64,000 bases of DNA. It comes from an uncultured Treponema sp. GTDB taxonomy: Bacteria > Spirochaetota > Spirochaetia > Treponematales > Treponemataceae. The stretch spans positions 1 to 64,000 of the forward strand of contig CALFJF010000074.1 of assembly GCA_937877535.1 (NCBI GenBank), written 5' to 3'. A program made the translations under genes and the position numbers. Shown piece after piece: positions 34,252 through 43,500 of this stretch. The stretch's first letter is position 1, and every line of letters starts with the position of its first letter. The notes under the pieces are model-generated. The model made no database searches, was not told where the DNA came from, and worked only from the letters and a program-made list of their open reading frames with translations.

Positions 34252-36075
34252 ATGCCGCGCATTTCTCAGCAGTCAATCGATTCCGTTTTAACTGGCTCTG
34301 ACATTGTTTCGGTGGTGCAGAGTTACGGAATTGCGCTTGAAAATCGCGGAACAAGGTGGTTTGGCGTTTGCCCGTTTCACAGCGAGCGCACGCCGAGTTT
34401 TTCCGTAACGCAAGAGCAAAATCTTTTTTACTGCTTTGGCTGTCACGCGGGCGGAAACGTCATCACGTTTGTGCGCGAAATGGAAAAATGCTCTTTTTTT
34501 GAGGCGGTGGAGTTTCTTTCAAAAAAATCGGGCATTCCGCTTCAATACGAATCTTTTGATTCTTCGGATTTTCAAGAAGATGAGCAGGCAAAACGCAAAA
34601 AAGCATATATTGAATTGTACACGCGCATGGCTGGAACGTTTCATTATATGCTTTTGAAAACGGACGGCGGAAAAATCGCGCTCGATTATCTTCGTTCTCG
34701 CGGAATTTCTGACAAAACAATCGAAAAATTCAATTTGGGATACGCGCCATCTGACCGATTTTGGCTTAGACAATTTTTGGGAAAAAAGAATTTTAGTCAG
34801 TCTTTTCTTGACGGAAGCGGACTTTTTACGCAAAAAAATCCTGCTGCTTCGTTTTTTTTCGACAGATTGATGTTTCCGATTTGCTCCCGAAACGGCGAAA
34901 CTGTTGCGTTTGGCGGGCGGCGACTTGAACGAACCGATTATTCTGCTATGCCGCATCCTCCGCCAAAATACATGAATTCTTCTGACCTTTTGCAGTACAA
35001 AAAAGGCGAAACGCTTTTTGCGCTCAATTACGCAAAAGACGCAATCCGAAAAGAAAAGCGCGTGATTTTTTGCGAAGGCTACATGGACGCAATCGCGTAT
35101 CATCAGTGCGAAATCTGTTTTGCAGTGGCTCCGCTTGGAACCGCGCTCACGGAATCTCAATTAAAACTGGTAAAAAACAGCGTTTCCGAAGTGCTTTTGT
35201 CGTTTGATTCTGACGCGGCGGGAAAAGACGCTACAAAAAAGGCGATTTTGCTTTGCCGCTCACATTCGATTCCCGTGCGCGTAATACGGCTTTCTGGCGG
35301 AAAAGACCCCGCGGAAATCATGCTTTCGTTTGGAAAAAACGCGCTTTTGGAGGCGATTTCTTCGGCGATTTTGGATTTTGATTGGCTTACGGAAACGCTT
35401 TTTTTGGAAAACAACGGAAAAACTTCGGAAAGCACGGCAAAAATCGAATCGGAGTTTTTTGTTTTTTTGGACGCATTAAAAAGCGAAGTTGAAAAAGAAC
35501 ACGTCATTTCAAAAATTGCGCAAAGGCTTGGAAGTAGCGCGGACGCGGTTTTGGCGGATTACAAAAATCGACAGCAGCTTTCCGCTCGGCTCAACTCGTA
35601 TGCTGTTCTTCACGGAATTTCTGAATCGAGCGAAGCGGAGAAGGCGGGGATTGCGCTTGATTCAGAAATTCGCGCGCTTTTTTCTGTGATTTCCAATTTG
35701 TCGCTTTTTCCGCTTATGAAAGAAGCACTTTCGGCGGACGATTTTGAAAACCCAATTGCAAAAATGCTTTTTGGCGTTCTTGAAAGTTGCCAAAAAGAAG
35801 GGACGCTTTCGCTTTCTGGCGTTCAAGCAAAAATCGGAAACGACGAATTGTGGCGTAGTTTTACGGAGTCGATTGTTCGTGGCGAGTATTCTGAAAACGC
35901 GGAGCAATTGGTGAAAGATTCGATTGCGCTTTTGAAAAAACATTCGCTTGAAAAACGCCGCGCGGTGCTTCAAGCGCGGATTCAGCAATTACAAACGGAA
36001 TCTCATTCTGGCGAGGATTTACTCGTCTTAATCGAGGAAAAAATGGGAATCGACCAAATTCTCGATAAAAAATAA
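34252..36075 (+). CDS. dnaG: DNA primase
   Basis: A 607-residue primase that makes RNA primers for replication. It has an N-terminal zinc finger (CPFHSERTPSFSV, then YCFGCHAGGN), the RNA polymerase core with DRLMFPICSRNGETVAFGGR, and the Toprim motifs IFCEGYMDAIAYHQ and LLSFDSDAAGKDATKKA. The C-terminal helicase-interacting part is about 200 residues. The ATG directly follows the mltG stop, so translation is likely coupled. The dnaG-rpoD order recalls the macromolecular synthesis operon. Confidence 0.96.
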   Translation: MPRISQQSIDSVLTGSDIVSVVQSYGIALENRGTRWFGVCPFHSERTPSFSVTQEQNLFYCFGCHAGGNVITFVREMEKCSFFEAVEFLSKKSGIPLQYESFDSSDFQEDEQAKRKKAYIELYTRMAGTFHYMLLKTDGGKIALDYLRSRGISDKTIEKFNLGYAPSDRFWLRQFLGKKNFSQSFLDGSGLFTQKNPAASFFFDRLMFPICSRNGETVAFGGRRLERTDYSAMPHPPPKYMNSSDLLQYKKGETLFALNYAKDAIRKEKRVIFCEGYMDAIAYHQCEICFAVAPLGTALTESQLKLVKNSVSEVLLSFDSDAAGKDATKKAILLCRSHSIPVRVIRLSGGKDPAEIMLSFGKNALLEAISSAILDFDWLTETLFLENNGKTSESTAKIESEFFVFLDALKSEVEKEHVISKIAQRLGSSADAVLADYKNRQQLSARLNSYAVLHGISESSEAEKAGIALDSEIRALFSVISNLSLFPLMKEALSADDFENPIAKMLFGVLESCQKEGTLSLSGVQAKIGNDELWRSFTESIVRGEYSENAEQLVKDSIALLKKHSLEKRRAVLQARIQQLQTESHSGEDLLVLIEEKMGIDQILDKK

Positions 36076-36271
36076 AAATGAACTTTTTACAAAACTGCAA
36101 GAATCGACAAGAATCAAAAAGTCGTCTTAAAAAGAAATGTCGCTAAAGTCCTTAAAATGCAAAGGCTTTGGGAAGAATCGCGAGCGAAAAACGCGGAAAA
36201 GACGAGCAAAAATCGAAAATGCGGTTGCGCAAAAAGTTTCGATAAAAAAAAAGTGCCAAGGAGAAAAATGA

Positions 36272-38137
36272 ATGGCTGGAAAGAAAAAGGACGCTTCGGA
36301 GAATACGGAGGAGCAGACCGTTGAGCCGATAGTTCAAAAACTGTTGAACTACGCAAAAGGAAAGCAGGTCATCACCTTTGATGAAATCAGCGATATTCTT
36401 GGGGCGGATTACGCAGGCGATGGCTCTGACGGAAAAATGGAAAACGTGTTGCAGCAGTTGAGCGCGATGGGCGTTCAAGTCATCGAGGACGGACTTGACG
36501 ACTTGGACGAGGACATGAGCGACGAAAACGACGACTCGGATTCAATGCTCGACGGAGAGGACGAAGATGACGGCGACATTGTGTCAGAAGATGCCGAAGT
36601 TTCGAGCGCACTTGACGAGTTTGCGAGCCACAAACTCGTTGCAAACGACAAAGATTCCAACGTTGACGACCCAATCCGCTTGTATTTGCGCGAAATCGGT
36701 AAGGAAAAACTTCTCACCGCAGAGCAAGAAGTCAAATACTCAAAAGAAATGGAAGAAGGCGAAAACATCATCAAAGACGTGATAAAGCAAGCGGGAATGA
36801 TGATTCCAGAATTTTTTGAGATTTCGCAAAAGGCGTTCAAAAAAATTGACCCGCACGAACCTGGGCGACCGCGCAAAGAAATCAACGAGGCGCAGGCGGA
36901 AAAACGTCGGCTCAAAACGTGCTACGGCGAGTTCATCAGACCAATCAGAGACGACATGAAAAAATACATGACGCTCAAAAAGCAACTTTTTGAGGCGAAT
37001 CAGTCGCGAGAGGTTTTTGACAATCCGCAACTCGTTGATTTGCGTGAAAAAATCATGCCCGCGCTTGCTCAAATCGACATTCAAAGCGAAGAAATCGACC
37101 GATTCAGTTCAAAATTTGGCGAGGCGACGCGGAGAATTGACGACGCGCACAATTCGCAAGAAAAGAAGATGAAAGAACTTCGCATTTCGTCGTCTTCGGA
37201 ACTTCGTTCGCTTGGACGCAGGCTTGCAATTCACAGCGAAGCGCAAAAACTCGAAAAGGAACTCGGACTCCGCCCAGACGAAATCCGCGACGTGTACACG
37301 CAAATTCAAAAAATCGACCGAAAACTCCGTCGCATGGAGTACGAATTTGAAAACAGCGTTGACGAAATTCTTGCAATGGCGGGAAAAATCGAGGACGGAC
37401 GAAAAAAACTCGAAAAGGCAAAAAATCACCTCATTAACGCGAATTTGCGACTCGTTGTTTCTATTGCAAAAAAATATACGAACCGCGGATTGCAATTTTT
37501 TGACCTTGTGCAAGAAGGCAATATTGGACTTATCAAAGCGGTCGAAAAATTTGAGTATCGAAAGGGCTACAAATTTTCGACTTACGCGACTTGGTGGATT
37601 CGGCAGGCAATTACGCGCTCGATTTCTGACCAGGCGCGCACGATTCGCGTTCCCGTGCACATGATTGAGCAAATCAACAAAGTGGTGCGCGAGTCACGGC
37701 AACTTATGCAAAAACTCGGTCGCGAACCAAATGACGAGGAAATCGCGCAGCAACTCGGCTGGCCAGTAACGCGCGTCAAACAAGTAAAAAGCGTTGCCCG
37801 CGAACCGATTTCGCTTGAAACGCCAATCGGCGAGGAAGAGGACAGCCAACTTGGAGATTTTATTGAAGACAAAGACGTGGAAAATCCTGCAAACAAAACG
37901 GCGTACACGTTGCTTCAAGAGCAAATCAGAAGCGTTTTGAGTACTCTTCCCACGCGCGAGCAAGAAGTTCTCAAAATGCGCTTTGGACTTGACGACGGGT
38001 ATTCGCTCACGCTTGAGGAAGTGGGACTTTACTTTAACGTTACGCGCGAGCGAATTCGACAAATTGAAGCAAAAGCGTTGCGCCGTTTACGCCATCCGCG
38101 CCGCGCAAACGGACTTCGCGACTACGTTGAAACGTAA
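36272..38137 (+). CDS. rpoD: RNA polymerase primary sigma factor (sigma-70)
   Basis: A 621-residue sigma-70. Region 1.1 is at the N-terminus ([20 protein letters not shown]), followed by an acidic spacer (residues 75-100). Region 1.2 is [20 protein letters not shown]. The non-conserved region of about 200 residues is followed by region 2 ([40 protein letters not shown]), region 3 and region 4 ([20 protein letters not shown]). It recognises the TTGACA/TATAAT promoters seen in this window. It lies 196 bases after dnaG; AAGGAG precedes the ATG. Confidence 0.97.
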   Translation: MAGKKKDASENTEEQTVEPIVQKLLNYAKGKQVITFDEISDILGADYAGDGSDGKMENVLQQLSAMGVQVIEDGLDDLDEDMSDENDDSDSMLDGEDEDDGDIVSEDAEVSSALDEFASHKLVANDKDSNVDDPIRLYLREIGKEKLLTAEQEVKYSKEMEEGENIIKDVIKQAGMMIPEFFEISQKAFKKIDPHEPGRPRKEINEAQAEKRRLKTCYGEFIRPIRDDMKKYMTLKKQLFEANQSREVFDNPQLVDLREKIMPALAQIDIQSEEIDRFSSKFGEATRRIDDAHNSQEKKMKELRISSSSELRSLGRRLAIHSEAQKLEKELGLRPDEIRDVYTQIQKIDRKLRRMEYEFENSVDEILAMAGKIEDGRKKLEKAKNHLINANLRLVVSIAKKYTNRGLQFFDLVQEGNIGLIKAVEKFEYRKGYKFSTYATWWIRQAITRSISDQARTIRVPVHMIEQINKVVRESRQLMQKLGREPNDEEIAQQLGWPVTRVKQVKSVAREPISLETPIGEEEDSQLGDFIEDKDVENPANKTAYTLLQEQIRSVLSTLPTREQEVLKMRFGLDDGYSLTLEEVGLYFNVTRERIRQIEAKALRRLRHPRRANGLRDYVET

Positions 38138-38144
38138 AAAATGC

Positions 38145-38201
38145 GGTCATTGAGCGTGTCAAAATAACTTTCCTTGGTTGTTTCGACATCGCTCAACCAC
38201 C
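38145..38201. repeat. Dispersed inverted repeat, copy B
   Basis: Imperfect arms GGTCATTGAGCGTGTCAAAA and TTTCGACATCGCTCAACCACC lie eight bases after the rpoD stop, just before its terminator. Same family as copies at 6419-6496 and 56171-56239. Confidence 0.7.
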
Positions 38202-38207
38202 AAAAAA

Positions 38208-38239
38208 AAGCCTTGCCCAAAACGGCGAGGCTTTTTTTT
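38208..38239 (+). terminator. Rho-independent terminator of rpoD
   Basis: AAGCCTTGCC (38208-38217) pairs with GGCGAGGCTT (38224-38233), with one G-U pair, followed by a T-run. Confidence 0.9.
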
Positions 38240-38256
38240 GTCTTTTTGGTAAATTG

Positions 38257-38284
38257 TTGACATGATACTTTTTTTTTGTATAGT
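38257..38284 (+). promoter_or_regulatory. Sigma-70 promoter for the secreted-protein operon at 38.3 kb
   Basis: Consensus TTGACA (38257-38262), 16-base spacer, TATAGT (38279-38284). It lies 22 bases before the ATG at 38307, so the leader would be very short. Confidence 0.72.
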
Positions 38285-38306
38285 CTAAAAAAGTGCGGGA
38301 AAAAGT

Positions 38307-39287
38307 ATGGTTCGTTTTTTGAAAATCGCGTTGATTTTTATTTTTTTCGATTTTTTTGCGTTCAGCGACGACGTGCCGCTTTGGATTCGCTCGCGCTCGC
38401 TTGCTTTTCCGCGCGACGAGTTTATTTCTGCGACGGGAACGGGAAAAAACGAGGCGGAGGCGCGAGAAAACGCGCTTTCTGCGATTTCGATGTTCTTTGG
38501 AGTGAACGTTCGTGTTGAAAAATCGAGCGATTTTTTTGCCAATGAAGAAAACGGGAACGTTTCAAAAAATCGGCTCGTAAATGAAAAAACGAGCGTTTCG
38601 TCAGAAATTGCGTTGCCGTCGGTTCATTTTACAAATGCGTTTTTTTCGCACGGCGATTATTCGGTTTGCGCTTACGTTTTGAAAGAAACGGCGATTTTTG
38701 AACTCTCGTCGGAGGCGAATCGCGCGCTTGAAGCGGCAGCGGATTTTCTTTCGATTTCGCAGGATTCAAAAGACGCGCTTTCAAAAAATTCGTTTGCAAA
38801 AAAGGCGATGTTGGAATGTGAAAAAGGCGAAAAATCCGCAAAATCCCTTAGTGCGCTTGATTCAAAAACCGCGACCGATTTTTTTGAACAATTCCATTCG
38901 ATTTTTGCTCAAGCCCAAAAATCAAGCGAAAGTGCGCGAAGGCGACTTGTTTTTAACGTAACGGAAAGCCCCGAAAGCAAAGACGACGGCTCGGCACTAA
39001 ACGCACTGCGCCAAGAAGCGGAAGTGCGTGGATTTTCGTGCTCGGCGCACGGATTTTTTGAGATTCGTGTCCTTGTTTCTTTTGAAGAAAGCGAAAACGC
39101 GATTGGAAAATTTGTGCGCCCGATTTTGTCTTTGCGTCTTTTTGGAGAAGACGGCGCGGTCATCACTTCTTTTTCGCGCTCGCTTCCAAAATGCGGGCAT
39201 CGCACACTTGAAGGCGCGTATGAAAAAGCTCGGGCGGACATTAAAAAAGAAATTGCCGAAAAAGTCGCTCCTGCGTTTTTTGATTAA
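38307..39287 (+). CDS. Secreted LPP20-like protein
   Basis: A 326-residue protein with an N-terminal signal peptide (FLKIALIFIFFDFFAFSDD). PLWIRSRSLAFPRDEFISATGTGKNEAEARENALSA, quoted here in pieces (PLWIRSRS, FISATGTGKNEAEARENALS), is the pattern of LPP20-type domains found in many outer-membrane lipoproteins and CsgG partners. The rest is helical, then a strand-rich C-terminus. The role is unknown; the next two genes are of the same kind, so they may form one envelope complex. Confidence 0.75.
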   Translation: MVRFLKIALIFIFFDFFAFSDDVPLWIRSRSLAFPRDEFISATGTGKNEAEARENALSAISMFFGVNVRVEKSSDFFANEENGNVSKNRLVNEKTSVSSEIALPSVHFTNAFFSHGDYSVCAYVLKETAIFELSSEANRALEAAADFLSISQDSKDALSKNSFAKKAMLECEKGEKSAKSLSALDSKTATDFFEQFHSIFAQAQKSSESARRRLVFNVTESPESKDDGSALNALRQEAEVRGFSCSAHGFFEIRVLVSFEESENAIGKFVRPILSLRLFGEDGAVITSFSRSLPKCGHRTLEGAYEKARADIKKEIAEKVAPAFFD

Positions 39288-39337
39288 ATGAAAAAAAAGC
39301 CGAGGAATCGGCAAAAAAAATTTTGGAGGATTTCAAA

Positions 39338-40018
39338 ATGAAAAGATTTTCACTGTTTGTGGCGGCGGTGTCGCTCTCGCTTTTGTTGGCAGGTTGTGGA
39401 AGCACCTCGCAAGTATCAAAAACGTCAAGCGTAGCAAGCGAAGTGCCACTCGATTGGCAAGGGCGCGAATTTGGCGTGGGCATTCCGTCTTGGGCGCAGG
39501 ATTTGGGAACGGGAAACAAAAACAAACTCAAAAAGCACCCAGAGGCGGAAGGAAAAAAACTGTTTGCTTTGCATGGAGAAGGGCAAGACCGCGACCTCAT
39601 TTTTTCTGACATTGGAACGAGAAGAGCGTTTGGAGAAATTGCAAGAGAAATCGAAACGCATGTAAGAACGACAGGAAAATCAGGGATTTCTGGAAACAAA
39701 GATTCTAGCGAAGGCACGAGTGCAAAAGTAACGGAGGAACTTGCGATAGCGTTTTCGCGCGCCACGTTTAGCGGGCTTGAAGAACTTGAAACGTTTTGGA
39801 CACTCGTTAGAAGGGCGGACGGGAAAACGGAGTATCGTTGCTACGCGCTTTACGGAATGGAAGAAGAACTTTACAAAAAGCAAGTACACGACATCGTGGA
39901 CAAAGTAAAGTCGCAATCGCGAACTCCAGAAGAATTGAGTTTGCTTGAAAGACTTGACGAGGAAGCGCAAAAACTCGTTGACGAAGTTGGCTACACGAAC
40001 GTAGGCGAGGTGCGATAA
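39338..40018 (+). CDS. Lipoprotein with LPP20-like features
   Basis: A 226-residue lipoprotein. A signal sequence ending in the lipobox LAGC gives lipidation at Cys near residue 20. A folded domain follows with WQGREFGVGIPSWAQDLGTG, then EIAREIETHVRTTG and LEELETFWTLVRRADGKTEY, which resembles LPP20/penicillin-binding-protein activator partner lipoproteins. The start is ATG 39338 after GGAGG. Its stop is immediately followed by the ATG of the next gene. Confidence 0.8.
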   Translation: MKRFSLFVAAVSLSLLLAGCGSTSQVSKTSSVASEVPLDWQGREFGVGIPSWAQDLGTGNKNKLKKHPEAEGKKLFALHGEGQDRDLIFSDIGTRRAFGEIAREIETHVRTTGKSGISGNKDSSEGTSAKVTEELAIAFSRATFSGLEELETFWTLVRRADGKTEYRCYALYGMEEELYKKQVHDIVDKVKSQSRTPEELSLLERLDEEAQKLVDEVGYTNVGEVR

Positions 40019-40879
40019 ATGAAAAAATTTCTTTTGTTTGTTTCGTTCGCGCTTTTTTCTGTGGCTTTGTGGGCGCAAACGGATATTTCTTCCGCGCTAA
40101 AGCAAACGTCGGCGCAATTTTCAAAAAATCTCCGCGAGGGAATCAAAATTGCAGTAATCGGGATTTCGTCGGATTCAAACGAACTTTCAAAATTCATTTT
40201 GAATGAGTTGACGAACGACCTCGTTCAAGAGCGAAAATGGCGCGTCGTTACAAGAAATCAACTTGATAAAATAGAACGCGAAATGGGATACCAGCAGTCT
40301 GGCGCGGTTTCCGAAGAGTCCATGAAAAGTTTGGGGCGACAAGTTGGAGCCGACACAATAATCACAGGTTCGCTCGAAAAATTCGGTCAGTTTTACATTC
40401 TTGACGTGCAGGCTTTGGACGTGGAATCTGCGGCAATAAACGACGTTTTTCACTCAAGAATCGACGACGACGAAACGATTGCGCTTTTGACTGGAAAAAA
40501 AGTCATTTCAAAAAACGGAAAAATCACAAAAAATTCCACAGATTACACCGCAGGCGAGCGCGTTGGAATCGGGTTTCAAAATATTCTTGCAGGACTTGGC
40601 TCGTACAGGAATGGGCATATTGGCGACGGAATTGCGATGAGCGTTCTTGATGCCGTGGGGATTTTGTGCATTTTAGGAGATTCCGAAGGCGAATTGATAG
40701 AAATCGGCGCGGCGTGCATTGGCGTGGCGGTTATTTACGGCTTTATTCGTCCCATTTTTTATCACAAAACGACGCAAGAAAGCGTTTCGTTGAACGGCGT
40801 TCAAAACGGCTTTCAGTTTGCGATTGCTCCAAAGCACGGAGAAATCGCGGCAAAATGTTCATACCGCATTTCGTTTTGA
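40019..40879 (+). CDS. CsgG/LpoB-like secreted protein with a P13-like C-terminal segment
   Basis: A 286-residue protein. The signal peptide ends VALWAQ. Residues 42-130 resemble CsgG/LpoB-type domains: IKIAVIGISSDSNELSKFIL, WRVVTRNQLDKIEREMG and GADTIITGSLEKFGQFYIL. From about residue 180 the protein changes to a hydrophobic Gly-rich stretch (GIGFQNILAGLGSYRNGHIG, IAMSVLDAVGILCILGD, GVAVIYGFIRPIFYH) like the P13-type channel segment of spirochaete proteins. The combination suggests a membrane-inserting envelope protein. It directly abuts the lipoprotein gene upstream. Confidence 0.78.
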   Translation: MKKFLLFVSFALFSVALWAQTDISSALKQTSAQFSKNLREGIKIAVIGISSDSNELSKFILNELTNDLVQERKWRVVTRNQLDKIEREMGYQQSGAVSEESMKSLGRQVGADTIITGSLEKFGQFYILDVQALDVESAAINDVFHSRIDDDETIALLTGKKVISKNGKITKNSTDYTAGERVGIGFQNILAGLGSYRNGHIGDGIAMSVLDAVGILCILGDSEGELIEIGAACIGVAVIYGFIRPIFYHKTTQESVSLNGVQNGFQFAIAPKHGEIAAKCSYRISF

Positions 40880-40901
40880 TTTTTTCTGATTTTCAAAAAA
40901 T

Positions 40902-40931
40902 GCCACCTTGAAAGACAGGTGGCTCTTTTTT
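40902..40931 (+). terminator. Terminator after the CsgG/LpoB-like gene
   Basis: GCCACCT (40902-40908) pairs with AGGTGGC (40917-40923), followed by TC and a T-run. An A-run precedes the stem. Confidence 0.88.
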
Positions 40932-40936
40932 GCCCG

Positions 40937-40965
40937 TTGCATTTGATAGCAAATATCTCTATAAT
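40937..40965 (+). promoter_or_regulatory. Sigma-70 promoter for the zinc-ribbon gene
   Basis: TTGCAT (40937-40942), 17-base spacer, TATAAT (40960-40965), 30 bases before the ATG at 40995. Confidence 0.72.
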
Positions 40966-40994
40966 TCTATAGATACTTTTATGAGGTTTTTCGC

Positions 40995-41978
40995 ATGAAT
41001 ATGGAAAATGTGATTGACAGCCTGAAAAAACTTCAGGATGTTCTTGTTGAACGGTACGAACTTGAAAAGCAACTTTCAGAAGCCCCCAGACAACTTGATA
41101 CGCAAGAAGAAGCACTTGCGCGCGATAGACGAGAGTACGACAAAAAAAATAATGAGTACAACGAACTCAAAAGTGAAGTTGAGCATTTAAGAAGCGAACT
41201 TGACGCGGCAACGAGTCTCAAAGAATCTGCGGAAAATAGCATGGACAACATCACAACTCACCGCGAATACGAGGCTTTGGACAAACAAATTGCCGAGGCG
41301 ACTGAAAAAGAAAAAGTAACGCGAAGCAAATTGCTCGACCAAATGAACGAACTTTCCAAAAAAGAAAGCGAAATCAAAGAAAAAGAAAAATTGATACAGT
41401 CGAGCGAGGAAATTCTTAACGCGCAAAAAAATTCGCTCAACGCGCAGTTGACGAAGTATCAAAAAGACCTCGATTCGCTCAAAAAACGAGAAGACGAAAT
41501 CGAAGGGAGTTTTGACGAAAACTTTGGCGAAACGATTTACAAATTCCATTCGATAATCCGCAGAAATAGCGAAGGAATCGTGTCTGTGCGCAACGGCGTT
41601 TGCTCTGGTTGCCACATGATTCTTCCTGCGCAATTTGCAAACGAAGTTCGCGATGGTGCGGATATTCTTTTCTGTCCGTATTGCTCTCGAATTCTTTTTT
41701 ACGAAGAAGTGGAAGGCGGAAATATTGAAGATTTTTCAACGCTCGAAGAAACGGGAAGCCTTGCCGATTATTCGGACGTGGATTTCGAGGACGATATTCC
41801 GTTGGAAGACGAAATCGACGAAAGCGAATCTGAAATCGACGACGAGGACGGCGCAGACGAAAGCGAAAACGAATCCGAAGGCGATGACGATTTGGATTCT
41901 TACGACGAGTCAGACGATGAATCGGACGAAGGCGAAGATGAAAGCGACTTTGACGATGACGATTCTGACGAAGTTTGA
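40995..41978 (+). CDS. Coiled-coil C4 zinc-ribbon protein (CdsZ/CT398-like) with long acidic tail
   Basis: A 327-residue protein. Residues 1-180 form a long coiled-coil hairpin. SVRNGVCSGCHMILPAQFAN and LFCPYCSRILFYE (about 197-235) make the four-cysteine zinc ribbon of the CT398/zf-RING_7 family. In other bacteria these proteins bind transcription or secretion partners; the role here is unknown. The last 80 residues are almost only Asp, Glu and Ser, longer than I expect for the family. GAGG precedes the ATG. rnpB begins 18 bases after the stop. Confidence 0.85.
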   Translation: MNMENVIDSLKKLQDVLVERYELEKQLSEAPRQLDTQEEALARDRREYDKKNNEYNELKSEVEHLRSELDAATSLKESAENSMDNITTHREYEALDKQIAEATEKEKVTRSKLLDQMNELSKKESEIKEKEKLIQSSEEILNAQKNSLNAQLTKYQKDLDSLKKREDEIEGSFDENFGETIYKFHSIIRRNSEGIVSVRNGVCSGCHMILPAQFANEVRDGADILFCPYCSRILFYEEVEGGNIEDFSTLEETGSLADYSDVDFEDDIPLEDEIDESESEIDDEDGADESENESEGDDDLDSYDESDDESDEGEDESDFDDDDSDEV

Positions 41979-41996
41979 AAAATGATTTGAATTTTT

Positions 41997-42355
41997 GGAA
42001 AGACAGGCGACCGCGCGGCTTTTTTGTGATGAAACGCAAAAGTCGCGAGGAAAGTCCGGGCTCCTTCGGAAAAAATGCCGGATAATCACCGGGCGTGTGC
42101 AACTTTTTGCGCGCGACAGATAGTGCAACAGAAAATAAACTGCCGCAAAGCAATTTGCGGTGAGGGTGAAAAGGCGGGGTAAAAGCCCACCGCGCATTCG
42201 GTAACGAGTGTGGCAGTGTAAACCTCATTTGGAGCAAAGTCGAGTAGCAGGTGCGATTCCGACGCGAATCCTGCGGGTAGGCTGCTAAAGAAATGTGGTA
42301 ACTCATTTCTTGGATAGATGGTCGCCAAGTACAGAACCCGGCTTATTGTCTTTCC
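41997..42355 (+). ncRNA. rnpB: RNase P RNA, bacterial class A
   Basis: Catalytic RNA that matures tRNA 5' ends. P1 is GGAAAGACA (41997-42005) with TGTCTTTCC (42347-42355), a perfect nine-base pair match. Conserved core pieces are GAGGAAAGTCCGGGCTCC, ACAGAAAATAAACTGCC, GGTGAGGGTGAAAAGGCG, GTAAACCTCATTTGGAGCAA and, near the 3' end, AGTACAGAACCCGGCTTA. A T-run follows P1, so P1 also ends transcription. It lies 18 bases after the zinc-ribbon gene, possibly in the same transcript. Confidence 0.96.
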
Positions 42356-42397
42356 TTTTTTATAATTAAAAAATGTGCGTAAAATGGGTGGGGGAGA

Positions 42398-43393
42398 ATG
42401 AAGCAAAAGAAAATCGGAAAGATTGACGGTCGGAGGGGCGTAAACAACAGTCACCTTCTAAAAAGACTTTTCGTTGTATTTTTTATTGCACTCGTGCTTT
42501 CCGTTGGAGTTTTTTATTCGTACCAATTTATCCGCTCAAGGCTGAATTCTGATTCATCGTTTTTTGCGTTGCGTTCAAAATGGAAAGAAGCCGATTATCA
42601 AGGCGTTTACGACGTGAGCAACGCGATTCTTTACGAGCGACCGTTTAATCACACCGCATTAAAATTCCACGGATATTCCGCTTTTTTTCTTTCCGCATCT
42701 GAAACCGACACGATGAACGCGCAAGTTCTTTTAGACGAAGCGATAACGAGTATTCGACAGGCTCTTTTGAGCGCAAAACCAACGAACAAAGACATTTCGC
42801 AACTTGAGTATATGCTTGGAAAGGCGTATTTTTTCAAAGACTCGCTTTCGGCGTATTGTTATTACGCAGACCTTGCGATTCGATATTTGCTTTCTGCCAC
42901 CGCAAAAGGGTATCGCCCCGAAAATGACGACACGAGCAAATTGCTCGGATTAAGTTACGCTTCGCTTGGAATGACAATGGAAAGCATTTCGTCTTTTTCA
43001 GAAGCACTTTTGTTAAAAGAAAGCGACATTCTTCTTCTTTCCATTGCAGAGCAATATTTCAACGCAGAGCAATATCAAGCCTCGGAGCAATATCTGCGAA
43101 GAATCTCGGAAGAGTGCAAAGACGAAAAAATCGTTCTCAAAGGAAGACAACTTCTTGGCGAGATTTACATCGCCGAGGAGCATTTTGACGAAGCGGAAGC
43201 GGTTTTTCAATCTATGCTTGATTCTTTGGACGGCGCGGAAGAAGCGGCGGATGCGTACTACGGACTTGGAATCGTTTACGAAAAAAAAGGCGACATTGTA
43301 AAAGCTCGCAGCGAATGGCGAAAGGCACTTCGCATTCAGGCAAATCATTCTGGGGCTCTTGCTTCTCTTGCAAGAATCGCGGAAAAACGCTGA
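42398..43393 (+). CDS. Membrane-anchored TPR protein
   Basis: A 331-residue protein with one N-terminal membrane segment (residues 22-45) and a domain of helical pairs. The clearest TPR motifs are DEAEAVFQSMLDSLDG and AADAYYGLGIVYEKKGDIVK near the C-terminus, and SLGMTMESISSFSEALLL in the middle. It probably serves as a protein-interaction scaffold at the inner membrane. Treponema genomes carry a TPR gene just before mreB, so a role in cell-wall elongation is reasonable but inferred. A GGGGGAG ribosome binding site precedes the ATG. Confidence 0.85.
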   Translation: MKQKKIGKIDGRRGVNNSHLLKRLFVVFFIALVLSVGVFYSYQFIRSRLNSDSSFFALRSKWKEADYQGVYDVSNAILYERPFNHTALKFHGYSAFFLSASETDTMNAQVLLDEAITSIRQALLSAKPTNKDISQLEYMLGKAYFFKDSLSAYCYYADLAIRYLLSATAKGYRPENDDTSKLLGLSYASLGMTMESISSFSEALLLKESDILLLSIAEQYFNAEQYQASEQYLRRISEECKDEKIVLKGRQLLGEIYIAEEHFDEAEAVFQSMLDSLDGAEEAADAYYGLGIVYEKKGDIVKARSEWRKALRIQANHSGALASLARIAEKR

Positions 43394-43443
43394 CCAGACG
43401 AGAAATCAAGATTTCTGAATGGGGCAAATACTTAATTTAAGAG

Positions 43444-43471
43444 TTGTTTTTTGAACGACGAAAATTATAAA
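43444..43471 (+). promoter_or_regulatory. Possible promoter for mreB
   Basis: TTGTTT (43444-43449), 16-base spacer, TATAAA (43466-43471), 29 bases before the mreB ATG. The match is moderate. Confidence 0.4.
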
Positions 43472-43500
43472 AAACAGACCGAAAAAAATGGGGGAAAAAG

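Noticed and set aside
41479..42306. Minus-strand frame over rnpB and the acidic tail.
   Set aside because: The Arg-rich translation is the reverse of the acidic Asp/Glu tail and of a structured RNA gene.
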